DNA of 64,000 nucleotides, from NCBI GenBank assembly GCA_036873135.1, contig JAPTYO010000010.1, positions 4,068,634 to 4,132,633 on the forward strand, read 5' to 3'. Below, piece after piece: positions 1 through 12,458 of this stretch (its first letter is position 1; every line of letters begins with the position of its first letter). A program made the position numbers and the translations under genes. Under the pieces are notes generated by a model. That model saw nothing but the letters and a program-made list of their open reading frames with translations, was not told the DNA's origin and ran no database searches. Source of the stretch: Clarkia xantiana subsp. parviflora (lineage: Eukaryota > Streptophyta > Magnoliopsida > Myrtales > Onagraceae).

Positions 1-643
1 AAGAGTTTTGTAATCATTAACTCCATAGCATTGATTGCACTAGGGAGTTGAGAGTTTTTAAGTTGCAATTAATCGCAATTAAAATTTCGGACCGTTCAAG
101 ATTCAATGTATGCAAATAATCGCAATTAAAATTTCTCTAATTTCGAACCGTTCAAGATTCAATGTATGCAATTAATCGCAATTAAAATTTCAGACCGTTC
201 AAGATTCAATGTATATAATTAATCGAAATTAAAATTTCGCTGATCTTTAACAGACGCTTGACGCAGAGCCGGCGAACGAAGATACCAGGCGGTACGGGCG
301 GCTGACAGTCTCAGTGGCAGAGCCATCTCTATCTCCGGCGAGATATTACCTGTGGTCATCGAAGCCATATATGTTGAAGAACAAACGCTCGACACGGATT
401 TGACGACCAAAGGTAGCATGCGGTACGGACATCAAAAATTTATTTGTGAATTTGCGCAATGGTATTTTATGGTTCAAAATTTTCAGTCGTTCGTTTACTT
501 TTTCAAATTTTAGACTGATATGTTATTTAAAAATAGTGTTTCAACATATTACAAATAGTCAGTATAAATTTCATCGAATATTAGTTTGTTCATTATACAT
601 ATTTGATAAGTCACCTCGCGCGACGCGCGGGAAATGCACCTAG
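1..643 (+). mobile_element. Helitron-type element, copy A (5' end outside window)
   Basis: The right end has the classic Helitron 3' terminus: a GC hairpin (CGCGCG-A-CGCGCG, about 614-629), a short spacer, then CTAG at 640-643 followed by T, matching the CTRR-3' rule. The left part carries three direct repeats of about 50 bp, each with a core of 'aagattcaatgtat' (near 98, 153 and 201). A segment at about 245-425 is shared with copies B and C and reads open on the minus strand. No Rep/helicase is present, so the element is non-autonomous. The 5' TC end lies outside the window. Confidence 0.75.
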
Positions 644-2560
644 TTGTTTATAATTTTATTCATTTGTAATTCTTTATATTTCCTACGATTTTACTTTATA
701 CTACACTACAATATTTCTTTATGCACATAATAATATTAAGATTTATCTATATCGTAGTAATATAATAATAAATATGCATAAGTTTAAATATTTAATAAAT
801 GGAGTCAATTTAATTTTAAAAAACATTTACTTGAATGCCCTTAAATAAAGGAAACGAAAACCAAACGATCGAAATCCCCATTGAATATACTTTGTAAACT
901 TTAAGAGTCGATCAATGAATCAACCAATATATTAAATTGTCCCCGCACAAAACTAAAATGCGTCTGACAATCAATTAAATGATTATATATATATATATTG
1001 ATCACGCACAATATCTTATAAGGATCGATTTTCACTTTCAATAAGAAATAAGGGCTGAATTAACAACATATAAGGTAAAAAAAAGAATCAAATAACTTCA
1101 GATTTGAGTACTGATAGGCCGAAGAAAATAAATAAAGGGAGGCCCAATAAAAATAAAATAGAGAAATGGGCCCAATATTTTATCAGAACAAAAGTTTCAT
1201 TCTTCTTATTACGGATGTCGTTTTAGGTCCCCTCATTCGGAGTTGGGACCATCATCCTTCAGCTTGACATCAGCGGGCTGCAGTAGACTACATTCACGAT
1301 TGGAGTTCAACTATTACAACAGAGGACCATCGAAGAATAACACCAACAATACACGGAACAACAACTTAAGATCAGAGGACATCAGCGGGTTTAGAATTCT
1401 CAAAGAATTACAATTGAAGGTGCAAGTACATATATATATATGTCTTATTTGCGGAAAATCCACGGATCTGGTAAAGCTCACCAAGAATCACACACCGATC
1501 ATGATATTAAAATCAAACACCAATAACATAACCAACGCGATCATATCACACGATATCCAAATCACCGATCACAAAAAAAGGGTTTCTCTAATACTATATA
1601 TATATATCGAAAATAAGGATTATATCTCCAATTATGGAGGAAAGACGCTTGAGATCTGACATGACCCAACATCTCTTTGCCCAGATAATGGTTCCTCTCC
1701 TGACAAATCAAAGCTATTAACTAACTATGTAACAAGATCATATATATAGTGGTCACATATATATATATTTTTTTTACAATTTGCTAGCTTACATTTTGTT
1801 AACAATTTGGATAAATTACTAGCTGGATTTTTTTTTTTTACAATTTTTCATCTTAGATTTTGTTTTGTGGAAAATTTACTAACTATTTTAGTAAAAAAAA
1901 AAAAAAAAAGGAAAACAATTTATTTTATAAGGTTGTATTTTGTGGACAATTTGTTAACTACCAATACTTCAATTAGGAATTTACTCAATTGTCCAGATGT
2001 GAGCTAGCAATTTACAAGATAATTATATCATTTCTTAACTTATTTATAAAAGGACAAACTATTTTACAATTTACATTGATAAACAGACCTACGTCCAATC
2101 TCATTTTACAAATAATATATATATTCATTTGAAAAATAAACTTATAAATATATGTTAGCATGCGTAGGGAGAGTGATGCAGCTTTTGAGTGGAGACGATA
2201 GGGTGAAGAAAGGGGATGTGATAATGTGTTGAGTTGGGTTGGAAATGGAGTTGAGCTTATTACCATTAAATTAAAGAAAACAAAATTGCCACTATTAAAC
2301 AAAGTAGCTAGAATGTTTAATTTCTTTAGGAATCTTGGGAAGGAAGGTAGGTAGAGAGGTGACTCAGCTTTACACTAGGAGGTGAGAACATCATTGTCAA
2401 GGGGGTGTTATATTAGTAGGTTCTTCATATATATATAGTATAGATGGCAAAAGTGGATGTCTACTTTGGTTCCCACCACATGAGAGGACCGTCTAAGAAG
2501 AATGAGATTCATACAATGTTGGAAAGTGGGTTATTATTTTAAGTATTAACACATTTTTAG
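644..2560. other. AT-rich intergenic spacer
   Basis: No gene seen. The stretch holds short (TA)n runs and homopolymer tracts near 1770-1910. A moderately GC-rich patch at about 1160-1650 reads like an old, unplaced repeat fragment. An open frame there (1243-1659) is low complexity (Asn/Ile-rich) and matches nothing I know. Confidence 0.5.
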
Positions 2561-3465
2561 TATGTTTGACAACTTTTGAGTTTTGGTTTAACATTTTTTT
2601 TCCTAGTTTTGGTTTGACGACCGTAATCGGGGCCGACCACCACCAGTGGTGGTGGCTACGGCCGCAATCGGGGCCGGCCACCACCAGTGGTGGTGGCTAC
2701 AGCCCCAATCGGGGCCGGCCACCACCAATTGGTGGTGGGTACAGCCCCAATCGGGGCTGCCACCACCAATTGGGGCCGCCGGTTCCGATTGGGGCCACAG
2801 AGGGCTCCAATCGGGGCCGGCGGCCCCAATTGGTGGCGGCTGGCCCCGATTGGGTTGTAGCCACCACCAATTGGTGGTGGCCGGCTCCGATTAAGGCTGT
2901 AGCCACCACCACTGGTGGTGGCCGGCCCTGATTGGGGCTGTAGCCACCACTACTGGTGGTGGCCGGCCCCGATTGGGGCTGTAGCCACCACTACTGGTGG
3001 TGGCCGGCCCTGATTGGGGCTGTAGCCACCACCAATTGGTGGTGGCCGGCCCCAATTGAGGTGACCACCATCAATTGGGGCCGGCCACCACCAATTGGGG
3101 TGGTTTTCGGCCCCAAGCGGTGGTGGCCGGTGCCGTGGGGTGGTGGCCGGCCCGTCTTGTGGCGGTCGGCGGCCTTGGAGGTGGTCGGTGGTGGTCGGTG
3201 GTGGTCGGCGGCGGCCTTGGACGGTGACTTGAGTAAACAATATGGACTAAATTGTAAATATTAAATTTTAGAAATATAAATTTGAGGACTAAATTGAACA
3301 AAATAAAAGTATTTAACGGTCAAACTAATTGTTGACTAACGGAAATACCAAAAACATACAACCTCTCAAACATATGGCACCAAAAGCCTACAAAATGAAA
3401 CATATGACACCAAAAACCTATACACGTCAAACATGTGGCACCAAAAGTACATTTAACCCAAAAAA
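2560..3465. mobile_element. Decayed TIR element with minisatellite core (family copy 1)
   Basis: The right arm (3236-3465) holds a series of motifs 'catatggcaccaaaag' / 'catatgacaccaaaa' ending in 'catttaaccc'. The same arm occurs at 22800-23030 and 34790-35012, each next to a similar GC-rich core. The 34-kb copy shows that this arm is a terminal inverted repeat. Here the left arm cannot be recognised and is lost or replaced. No transposase is present. Confidence 0.6.
2597..3235. repeat. Inverted 41-bp GC-rich minisatellite
   Basis: A GC-rich island in AT-rich DNA, built from a unit of about 41 bp containing 'gattggggctgtagcc' followed by a CCACCAC-x-GGTGGTGG palindrome. Units on the right repeat at 2930, 2971 and 3012. 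Units on the left half (about 2640-2760) are the reverse complement of those on the right half, so the island is one large inverted repeat centred near 2770-2830. Open frames on both strands come from the repeat (Pro/Gly/Trp-rich) and are not genes. Confidence 0.8.
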
Positions 3466-4083
3466 AACTCTTATCTAATTTTTCTCTCTCTCTCTCTTAT
3501 TGTTTAGGGAATATTATCTTTTAGTACCTCAACTATCGTTTATTGACTTTTTAATACTTCAATTTTTTTTTTCTTTCAATTATTTCAGCTATCTAAAGTG
3601 TGATTATTCAATTACGCATAACTCAATTTACCTATTAGAGGACTCGACTTAACTTGAGTCCATGATAGACATGATCACCAAGTCTGGGGACCAGCCAATG
3701 CAAGCGCTCTAACTCGACCAATTGAGTCATACACAATCTAGAGTTTTGATCAGTCAATGCGAGCTAGATAGATTGACCTAGCTAGTGCTCATCCCGTGCT
3801 AGACATTATCACCTATATTAGGTGATTAAGTCTAGCAAGGACCTAGCCAATATAAGTCTCTAACTAGGTGAATCAAACCACGTGTCATTAAATTCACATT
3901 TCAATTTTCAGATAGCTGAGACATCTAAAAACTATAAACAAAAGTTGAGGCACTTATGGTTTATAATTGAGATATTAAAAATATAGGTTTCTCATTATTT
4001 ATTTATAGATATTATTATCTATACTTTTCAAGTATCCCCACGTAATTGACGAGCTTTTCTTATGATAATTTATTTTTAAATTA

Positions 4084-4114
<31 letters not shown>

Positions 4115-4705
4115 GAATAAATTTATTTTATTATTGATTAACTTGCTAGGTTAAAAATATATAATATCTTATGTTATTAATAAGCTTTTCACATCTATAT
4201 TTTCATAAAAAAATCGTTATTAATGTAGAAAACGTTATATATCTTTAATTATGATAGATAAGTTATATTCGTGGACCATCAACTGTTTTCTTCTATAGAC
4301 CAAATTTGTTAAGTTACATTTTAAGACTTATTTATTTCTTATTTCTAAAAAAAGATAAGCGTTTTACAAAATGGAAAATGTATACAAACTAGTATGATAT
4401 ATAATTTTTTTAAACGAAAATTAATTTATTTTTTATTAAAATAAAACCTCAAATATTAGATTTTTACTTTTTTGGCCAAATGATTTTTCCTTGAAGAAAA
4501 ATAATTTGTTTACATTATATTTTTCAAGTTTTTTTTTTTTGGCATAACATTATTATTTTTATGTGTTTTAATAAATTTATAATTTTTTAAAATAAAATAA
4601 GCTATATTATTAGTTATAATAATTATAAGTTATCATTTATATAAAATAATTAATAATTTATGAATAGAACTTCCTATTATTATATTCATAATTAGAAAAT
4701 CTATA
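3466..4705. other. AT-rich spacer with old repeats and (TA)n
   Basis: No gene. A block at about 3507-3985 has loosely inverted ends ('ttttagtacctcaactatcg' on the left, a similar motif reversed near 3940-3985) and resembles the 45.9-kb TIR repeat in layout. A (TA)n tract lies at about 4084-4109. The rest is featureless AT-rich sequence. Confidence 0.4.
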
Positions 4706-5496
4706 TCTATATATATTATAAATTCTGAATGAAAGACAATAACAGAGTGAATGTGAAACTGATGATTTTGTTTTTTACGTTAATCGATGCATTTATGACA
4801 ATTGAGCTAATGGTTTTGTAGTCATTAATTCCATAGCACTTATTGCACTAGGGAGCTGGGGGTTTTTAAGTTGCAATTAATCGCAATTAAAATTTCGCTG
4901 ATTTCGAACCGTTCAAGATTCAATGTATAGAATTAATCGCAATTAAAATTTTGGACCTTTCAAGATTCAATGTATGCAATTAAAATTTCCATGATTTCGA
5001 ACCGTTCAAGATTCAATGTATACAATTAATCGCAATGAAAATTTCGGACTGTTCGAGATTCAATGTATGTAATTAATCAAAATTGAAATTTCACTGATTT
5101 TTAACAGATGCTTAACGCGGAGCCGGCGAACGAATAGATACCAGGCGGTACGGGCGGATGACAGTCTCAGTGGTAGAGTCATCTCTATCTCCGGCGAGAT
5201 ATCATTTGTGGTCATCGAAGCCATATTTGTTGAAGAACAGACGCGTGACATATATCCGACGACCAAAGGTAGCATGCGGTACAGGCATCTAAAATTTATT
5301 TGTGAATTTGCGCAAAGTTATTTTATGGTTCTAAATTTTCAGTCTTTCGTTTACTTTTTTCAAATTTTAGAGTGATATTTTATTTAAAAATAATGTTTCA
5401 ACATATTACAAGTAGTATAAATTTCATCGAATATTAGTTTGTTAATTATATATATTTGGTAAGTCACCCCGCGCGATGCGCGGGAAATGCACCTAG
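4706..5496 (+). mobile_element. Helitron-type element, copy B
   Basis: Complete-looking non-autonomous Helitron. The left end starts TC (4706) after an A. The right end has a perfect hairpin CCCGCGC-GAT-GCGCGGG (about 5468-5484), a spacer, and CTAG at 5493-5496 followed by T. This fits 5'-TC...CTRR-3' and insertion between A and T. It shares with copies A and C the 50-bp internal direct repeats and the conserved segment at about 5105-5285. About 790 bp with no transposition gene. Confidence 0.75.
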
Positions 5497-6292
5497 TATA
5501 TTATAAATTCTGAAGGAAAGATAATAACAAAGTACATGTGAGCTGATGTTTTGTTTTTTTACATTAATCAATGTATTTATGACAATTGAGCTAAGGGTTT
5601 TGTAGTCATTAACTCCATAACATTGATTGCACTAGAAAGTTGAGGGTTTTTAAGTTTCAATTAATCGCAATTAAAATTTCGCTGATTTCGAACCGTTCAA
5701 GATTCAATGTATATAATTAATTGCAATTAAAATTTCGGACCGTTCAAGATTCAATGAATGCAATTAATCGCAATTAAAATTTTGCTGATTTCAAGCCGTT
5801 CAAGATTCAGTGTATGCAATTAATCGCAATTAAAATTTCGGACAGCTCAAGATTCGATTTATGTAATTAATCGAAATTAAATTCCGCTGATTTTTAACAG
5901 ACACTTGATGCGGAGCAGGCGAACAAAGATACCAGGCAGTACGGGCGGCTGACAGTCTCAGTGGCAGAGCCATCTCTATCTCTGGCGAGATATCGCCGGT
6001 GGTCATCGAAGCCATATATGTTGAAGAATAGACGCTTGACACGGCTCCGACCACCAAAAGTAGCATGCGGTACATGCATCTAAAATATATTTGTGAATTT
6101 GCGCAATGATATTTTATGGTTCAAAATTTTCAGTCTTTCGTTTACTTTTTCGAATTTTTGACCGATATTTTATTTTAAAATAGTGTTTCAACATATTACA
6201 AATAGTTAGTATAAATTTCATTGAATATTATAGTATGTTAATTATACATATTTGATAAGTCACCCCGCACAATGCGCGAAAAATGCATCTAA
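5497..6292 (+). mobile_element. Helitron-type element, copy C, head to tail with B
   Basis: Begins directly at the end of copy B: the base after CTAG of B is the first base of the sequence matching B from about 4712 ('tatattataaattctga'). It lacks only the first few terminal bases. The 3' end is decayed: the hairpin has mismatches and the last four bases are CTAA (6289-6292), still CTRR, followed by T. The minus-strand open segment (5830-6075) is kept. This is a tandem Helitron pair. Confidence 0.7.
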
Positions 6293-6787
6293 TTATATAG
6301 TAAATTAAATATCATAATTGTGGATTCTCTAGTGACATTAATACGTATTTTCAATCCGAAAATCTATTATTTATTTTAGACACCAAAATTATACATTTTT
6401 TAATTTAAATTATTTTGGCCAAAAAAATAATAATTAAAACTAGTAACGAAAATATTCTTTCTTTATCGGCAAATACGTTTTAATATCTTTACGATGAAAA
6501 GTAAAATTCCATCTCCAACGCATATCAGTTACTTATTATCAAATTAAACATTGTCTAATATGCATGATCCATATATAGATATTGTTTTATATATATAAAT
6601 AATATCACTATGATTTATTTAAAGTAAATAGCTATAATCATAGTGGCCAAAAATAGCTATAATCCATATCATAATAAGTAGGACATAAAAATCAATATTA
6701 AGTGAGAATCTAGTAGGCAGGCACGGAATTATCCGAAAAAATATATATAATTAAAAAAAAAAACTTTAAGTGGTATACTACTCTGCT
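6293..6787. other. AT-rich upstream region of the amine oxidase gene
   Basis: About 490 bp of AT-rich sequence between the Helitron pair and the amine oxidase core promoter. I see no gene and no recognisable repeat. Confidence 0.4.
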
Positions 6788-6794
6788 TATATAA
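6788..6794 (+). promoter_or_regulatory. Candidate TATA box for the amine oxidase gene
   Basis: TATATAA lies about 310 bp before the chosen ATG at 7102 and is followed by a pyrimidine-rich leader (about 6810-6960), as is usual for plant 5' UTRs. Transcription would start near 6820. Prediction by motif and position only. Confidence 0.45.
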
Positions 6795-7101
6795 GAGCAA
6801 TTAAGTCTCCCTTTACAGATCCATCTTCCTCTCCCCACACACGAAGCCTCCCCTCCTCTGGGTCCCCTTTCAACTGAAGGTCTCGTCTCTTCACTACCTT
6901 CTTCTTTCTATTGTTTGCGTTTGTTTGTTGTGTGGTTCTTCTGCATTGTGGTCTCTTTTTATTTATCTGCTTCATATTTGCTAGTGACAGTGGTGGATTC
7001 AGAGAGTTTGAAGAGAAGTAGACCATCTGCTGTATGTCAGTAGATTGCGTGGTGATTCACAGCAGCTACGGTGGATTTGGAGAGATCGCGAACCCTCTGC
7101 A

Positions 7102-10100
7102 ATGGCCTCAACTCCGCAAAAAGCGTCGCCTTGTTGCCTACCAGACGCTGCTGATGGTGGTCCCGTCGCTCGTAAGGCGTCTCCCCCGGCCCCCGAATTG
7201 ATCGTCGCCACCACTGACCGCCGCGATGAAAAGAAGGTTGCTCTGCCCCCTGTAATCCGTCCTGTCGACGCGATTCAGGAATCTTCCAAGACTCTCCAGA
7301 CGAAAGGTAACCATTTTCTGTACGGAACATCAGTCTTCTCCCCCTTTTTTATTTCGGCTTTGCAAAAAGTTTTGGACTTTTTCGTTTTTGTATTATACTG
7401 GCGCTTGTAAACTTACATTGGCTGTGTCGGTCCACTGTTGAGCCTGATATTTTTGAATGTTGTCCTCATTTGGTTTACATTGCAGGTTTTAATTCTGCTG
7501 GAATTTTCAAACTTGCTGATTTTAGGATTCACCTTTTAATTTCCATGTGTTTATATATTGAATCTTTTTAGGAGTCGCTGTCATGACAAGAGCTCAAACA
7601 AGCCATCCTTTGAATCCGCTATCAGCCGCAGAAATTTCTGTGGCAGTGGCAACTGTCAGAGCCGCAGGATCAACTCCTGAGGTATATGGTTTGTCATAAT
7701 GTACTTTGTTACCAAATCATTTAGCTTTTTATTTCTCAGATGATGATGATGTAATTATAAATGTTACCAGATTAGGGATAGCATGCGATTTGTTGAAGCT
7801 GTGTTGCTGGAACCCGAAAAACATGTTGTTGCATTGGCAGATGCTTATTTCTTCCCCCCTTTCCAACCTTCATTGCTTCCTAGATCCAAGGGTGGCCCAG
7901 TTATTCCAACTAAGCTTCCACCAAGGCGAGCTAGACTTGTCGTCTACAATAAGAAGACAAATGAAACTAGTGTGTGGATTGTAGAGCTCTCAGAAGTCCA
8001 CGCTGCTACTAGAGGTGGACACCACAGGGGCAAAGTCATTTCGTCTAAGGTTATTCCTGATGTTCAGCCTCCAATGGTACGTACAGCATTTCCATCTAAT
8101 TTCAAATAAAAAAAATCATCATTTCCATCTTTTAAGCCATTCTTTGGCAATTTTATCCAACTGGACTATTGTTATCCCATCATTTATATAGTTTTTTCCG
8201 TGCATATGACATTAGTTTGTATCTTTGTATTGCATCATCCTACTTTCTAAAACAGAATGTATACTTTCTTAGACCAAAACAGCTGTCTTTTTTATTCTTA
8301 TTTATATATTGAGCGTCCATTTATTTGGAACCCATAAGGGTAGATAGATGGTCCTTATTGTCTGACTTATTTACCCTTTCCATGAATTTAGGATGCATCT
8401 GAATATGCAGAATGTGAAGCCATTGTTAAAGATTTTCCGCCTTTCATAGAGGCTATGAGGAAAAGGGGTATTGATGATATGGATCTTGTCATGGTTGATC
8501 CATGGTAAGTATATTAACCCTTCTAGTACTTCCCAACATTAATATTATCATTAATATGGATGGTACTCTCTCCAATTTATTTATTTATGATATTATGATG
8601 TGTTAATTATACATGTTGGTGGTGCAGGTGTGTTGGATATCACAGTGAAGCTGATTCTCCAAGCCGAAGACTTGCTAAGCCACTTATTTTCTGTAGAACG
8701 GAGAGTGACTGCCCAATGGAAAATGGCTATGCTCGTCCTGTTGAGGGGATTCACATTCTAGTGGATATGCAGAACATGGTGGTTATCGAGTTTGAGGACC
8801 GAAAACTTGTCCCTCTACCTCAAGCTGATCCTTTGAGAAACTATACTCCTGGTGAATCAAGAGGAGGTGTTGACCGAAGTGATGTTAAACCCTTGCAAAT
8901 AATTCAACCTGAAGGTCCTAGTTTTCGTGTCAATGGATATTATGTTGAATGGCAGAAGGTATGTTTAGTTTATTCTCTCGTTATATATATATATGGCTTG
9001 TTTAACTGATTGTAACATCATGATTATAATGACAGTGGAATTTCCGCATCGGATTTACACCAAAAGAGGGTCTAGTGATTCATTCTGTTGCATATGTTGA
9101 TGGGAGTCATGGTAGAAGGCCAGTGGCACATAGGTTGAGCTTTGTGGAGATGGTTGTACCATATGGTGATCCTAACGATCCACATTATAGGAAAAATGCC
9201 TTTGATGCTGGAGAGGATGGCCTTGGGAAGAATGCTCACTCTCTTAAGAAGGTTATAATTCTTTTTAAATTGATTTAATGTAATTATTGAGTCCTGCCCT
9301 GCCCGGTCTGATATAGTATATAACTTGACAGGGATGTGATTGCTTGGGTTACATAAAATACTTTGATGCCCACTTCACAAATTTCACTGGAGGTGTTGAA
9401 ACAATTGAAAACTGTGTTTGCTTGCACGAGGAGGATCATGGCTTCCTGTGGAAGCATCAAGACTGGAGAACAGGCTTGGCAGAAGTTAGGAGATCAAGAA
9501 GGCTAACAGTGTCTTTTGTATGCACTGTTGCCAATTATGAGTATGGATTCTTTTGGCACTTCTATCAGGTGAAAACTCCAAAACCAATCATCTAGTGAGT
9601 TTATCAGGAAAACTAAATCTGAACTTAAAGTTATGTTTATCTATCTATAACTACAGGATGGGAAGATTGAAGCTGAAGTTAAGCTTACTGGAATCCTGAG
9701 CTTGGGAGCTTTGGTACCAGGAGAGGTTCGAAAATATGGTACAATGATTGCACCAGGTCTATATGCCCCTGTCCATCAGCATTTCTTTGTTGCACGCATG
9801 GACATGTCTGTTGACTGCAGACCTGGAGAAACTTTCAATCAGGTATCTTTTATTTTATTTTTAAATTCTATACCTGTATAAAATACTTCTCAAATTGCCG
9901 AATAATAATGTAGTTTTTCTTCACATCTGGTGCTTTTAATATTGATAGGTTGTTGAGGTGGATGTAAAAGTTGAGGAGCCCGGAGAGAATAATGTTCACA
10001 ATAATGCATTTTATGCAGAAGAGAGGGTTCTTAAATCTGAGTTGGAGGCTATGCGAGACTGTAATCCTTTGGCTGCACGGCACTGGATTGTAAGACACTT

Positions 10101-10858
10101 AAAACACTTTTTGTATTATTATGTAAAACATAAAGCATTACTTGATTATAAGTGCAACCTTGGTTTTGTATGTTAGGTGAGGAACACTAGAATTGTGAAT
10201 AGGAATGGACAGTTAACTGGGTACAAGCTTGTTCCTGGTTCGAATTGTCTCCCACTGGCAGGCTCCCAAGCTAAGTTTATGAGAAGGGCTGCTTTCTTGA
10301 AGCACAATTTATGGGTGACGCCTTATGCACCGGATGAGAAGTTTCCAGGAGGGGAATTTCCTAATCAGAATCCACGTGTCAATGAAGGATTGGCTACATG
10401 GGCTCAGCAAAACCGATCACTTGAGGAAACTGATATTGTTCTTTGGTATGCCTCTCTCTATATATTACCCTTTTTTTGCCGATAACATAAACCAACGCTC
10501 ATTTCCAAAAATGTCGTATTCAAGCCGTCGAATCTTGTTGATGAACTTGTAGGTATGTATTTGGGATCACACATGTTCCTCGACTAGAAGACTGGCCAGT
10601 CATGCCGGTGGAGCACATTGGTTTTATGCTCATGGTATTTTCATCTTTCATGATGACAATCTTCTTAAACAAACTCTTCTTAAAACTAAACTAAAGATTT
10701 TGGTTGTGTTTTATTATTTGATGCAGCCTCATGGGTTCTTTAACTGCTCCCCTGCTGTTGATGTCCCGCCCAACGCATGCGAGATGGAGTCTGCAAAGGA
10801 CACTGATGTCAAAGACGTGACGAAGCCGTTGGTGAATGGAATCATAGCCAAGCTCTGA
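7102..10858 (+). CDS. Peroxisomal copper amine oxidase (zeta type)
   Basis: Twelve exons join in frame: 7102-7306, 7572-7681, 7771-8076, 8392-8504, 8628-8958, 9036-9251, 9332-9568, 9657-9842, 9949-10089, 10177-10445, 10553-10634, 10727-10858. They give a 775-residue protein close to Arabidopsis At2g42490. Copper amine oxidases deaminate primary amines such as putrescine to aldehydes, releasing H2O2 and ammonia. Key residues are present: cofactor motif N-Y-E-Y with Tyr496 as the topaquinone precursor; catalytic-base motif YFDA (Asp439); copper ligands His546 and His548 (HQH) and, by motif GITHVPR, His712. The C-terminus is AKL, a type 1 peroxisomal targeting signal, and there is no signal peptide. 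The N-terminal ~70 residues are Pro/Ala-rich and poorly conserved. ATG 7102 is the first in-frame ATG. No frameshift or stop seen. Confidence 0.95.
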
Positions 10859-12335
10859 AAACTTGGATTTGCTTCAAATTTACCGTTTAATTTATTGCTG
10901 GTGTTATGTTGGATTTTTGAAATTGCAGTTGAAAAACAACTCAATTTATGTAGAAGACTAAGCAACTGCAGATTCATTGTGTATAGATTGCATTTGAACA
11001 GTAACATTGCGTTTTAAAACCTAAGATTTATTGGAACGTATGGATTTGATTCTTAAGTGTAGGATTGTTGAATAATCAATTGTGTTTATGTCTTTGAGAG
11101 TTTTAAGCAAAGAGAGCTCTTTGTATGTAGAAGATATTATTAGCTGTAATTGTTTGTTTATTCAGTCAATAGACTTTCAGCTTTATAGGAAGGGAAACTA
11201 ACTAAAATCTTAAATCTTAACCAACAAGATACTAAACGGATAAGTGCAAGACTTGACTCAAGTGAAGTTCATTGCATTGCTTGCAAGAGGCAGAAATTGC
11301 GGCAGAATACTGGCAAACGTTTTCCATGCAAAAACTAGGGAGGCAATTTTTAATAGTATTCGAATGGTTTTCTATATGATTACTTGCATTTTCAATAGAA
11401 TTGTGTTATTCTTTATAAACAACTCATAGGTGTTTGAATGGATGTAATTTTGGATAACATTATATTCCACATTACATTGAACTAAATAACGCGATGTGCA
11501 TTGTCATGAAAATTTCATTGTGATATAAGACTATAACCAAATTTCATCTATTATTGTAATGTGAGATTTTGCTGAGATTATATAGTGTTTATTATTATAT
11601 CTATTAAATTGATGAAGTACTTTATTTACTTTTTATTCTGTCAATATTATTTAGTATTGTCTTTTTTTGTTAATCTACTTCATAACTTATTATTATAATT
11701 ATAATATAGAAAAGTGCAAAAAATGTTCATACAAAATTGTGTAACATTTTTTTTTAATATTAGCGTATAAAATTATACAAATTATTTCTGTGAGTAGAAT
11801 TTTAATAGCAGTGCCAATTTTAGTTTTGATAATTCATGCACAATAAGTACAAGATTTAAAATGCATGGGAAAATTAGTTCTCAAAATAAATATACGTTTA
11901 AATCTTATCAGATTAAGATATAGTATACTTATATATATATATATTAATATAATAATAAAGTCACTATAATGTACATTACAATAGATATCAAACATTGTGC
12001 ACTAACCTTACACTCTGTATTACAGCACAATCAAACAGGCAATTTAATATTATTATATTAATCAGCTCACAATTCAATTTCATCCAAATATGTAAGTGCA
12101 AATCATTAGTATATATATATAGATAGTGTGTGGGTTGGTGATAAGTTGGGTAGCTTCTGGGAAAGTGAAGGGACTGAGTGAGTAATAATAAATTAATAAT
12201 AGTAGTTAAAGTCAACACGCGGTATGTTGAGTAAGGTAACCTCACACTACTCAAGTCTTCATCATCAAAGATTTAAAAAAAAAGTCTTCATCCTCCCTTC
12301 CCCATGCCGTCGGTCAATGTTTCTGCGTCTTTATC
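10859..12335. other. 3' UTR of amine oxidase, then AT-rich spacer
   Basis: The first ~250 bp probably form the 3' UTR. The rest has no gene. A block around 11440-11580 with 'gtaatgtgag'-like motifs resembles repeats near 15200 and 40300 and may be MITE debris. Confidence 0.4.
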
Positions 12336-12458
12336 TATTTAAGCACCAGCTAGCTGTATAGAAGAAGAAGATATATACGAGAAGAGCTTGCTCAATATAT
12401 AGGAAGTAGTTGAGCCTTGCTTTCCTTAACCACCGTGAGTGATAGATAGTCATAGATA

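Noticed and set aside
1243..1659. A 138-codon Asn-rich frame
   Set aside because: No recognisable domain and composition follows the local repeat; start codon is not a convincing one.
2566..3301. Several open frames on both strands rich in Pro, Gly and Trp
   Set aside because: They are translations of the 41-bp GC-rich minisatellite and exist equally on both strands.
7037..7330. Minus-strand frames opposite the first amine oxidase exon
   Set aside because: They overlap a well-supported exon and lack homology.
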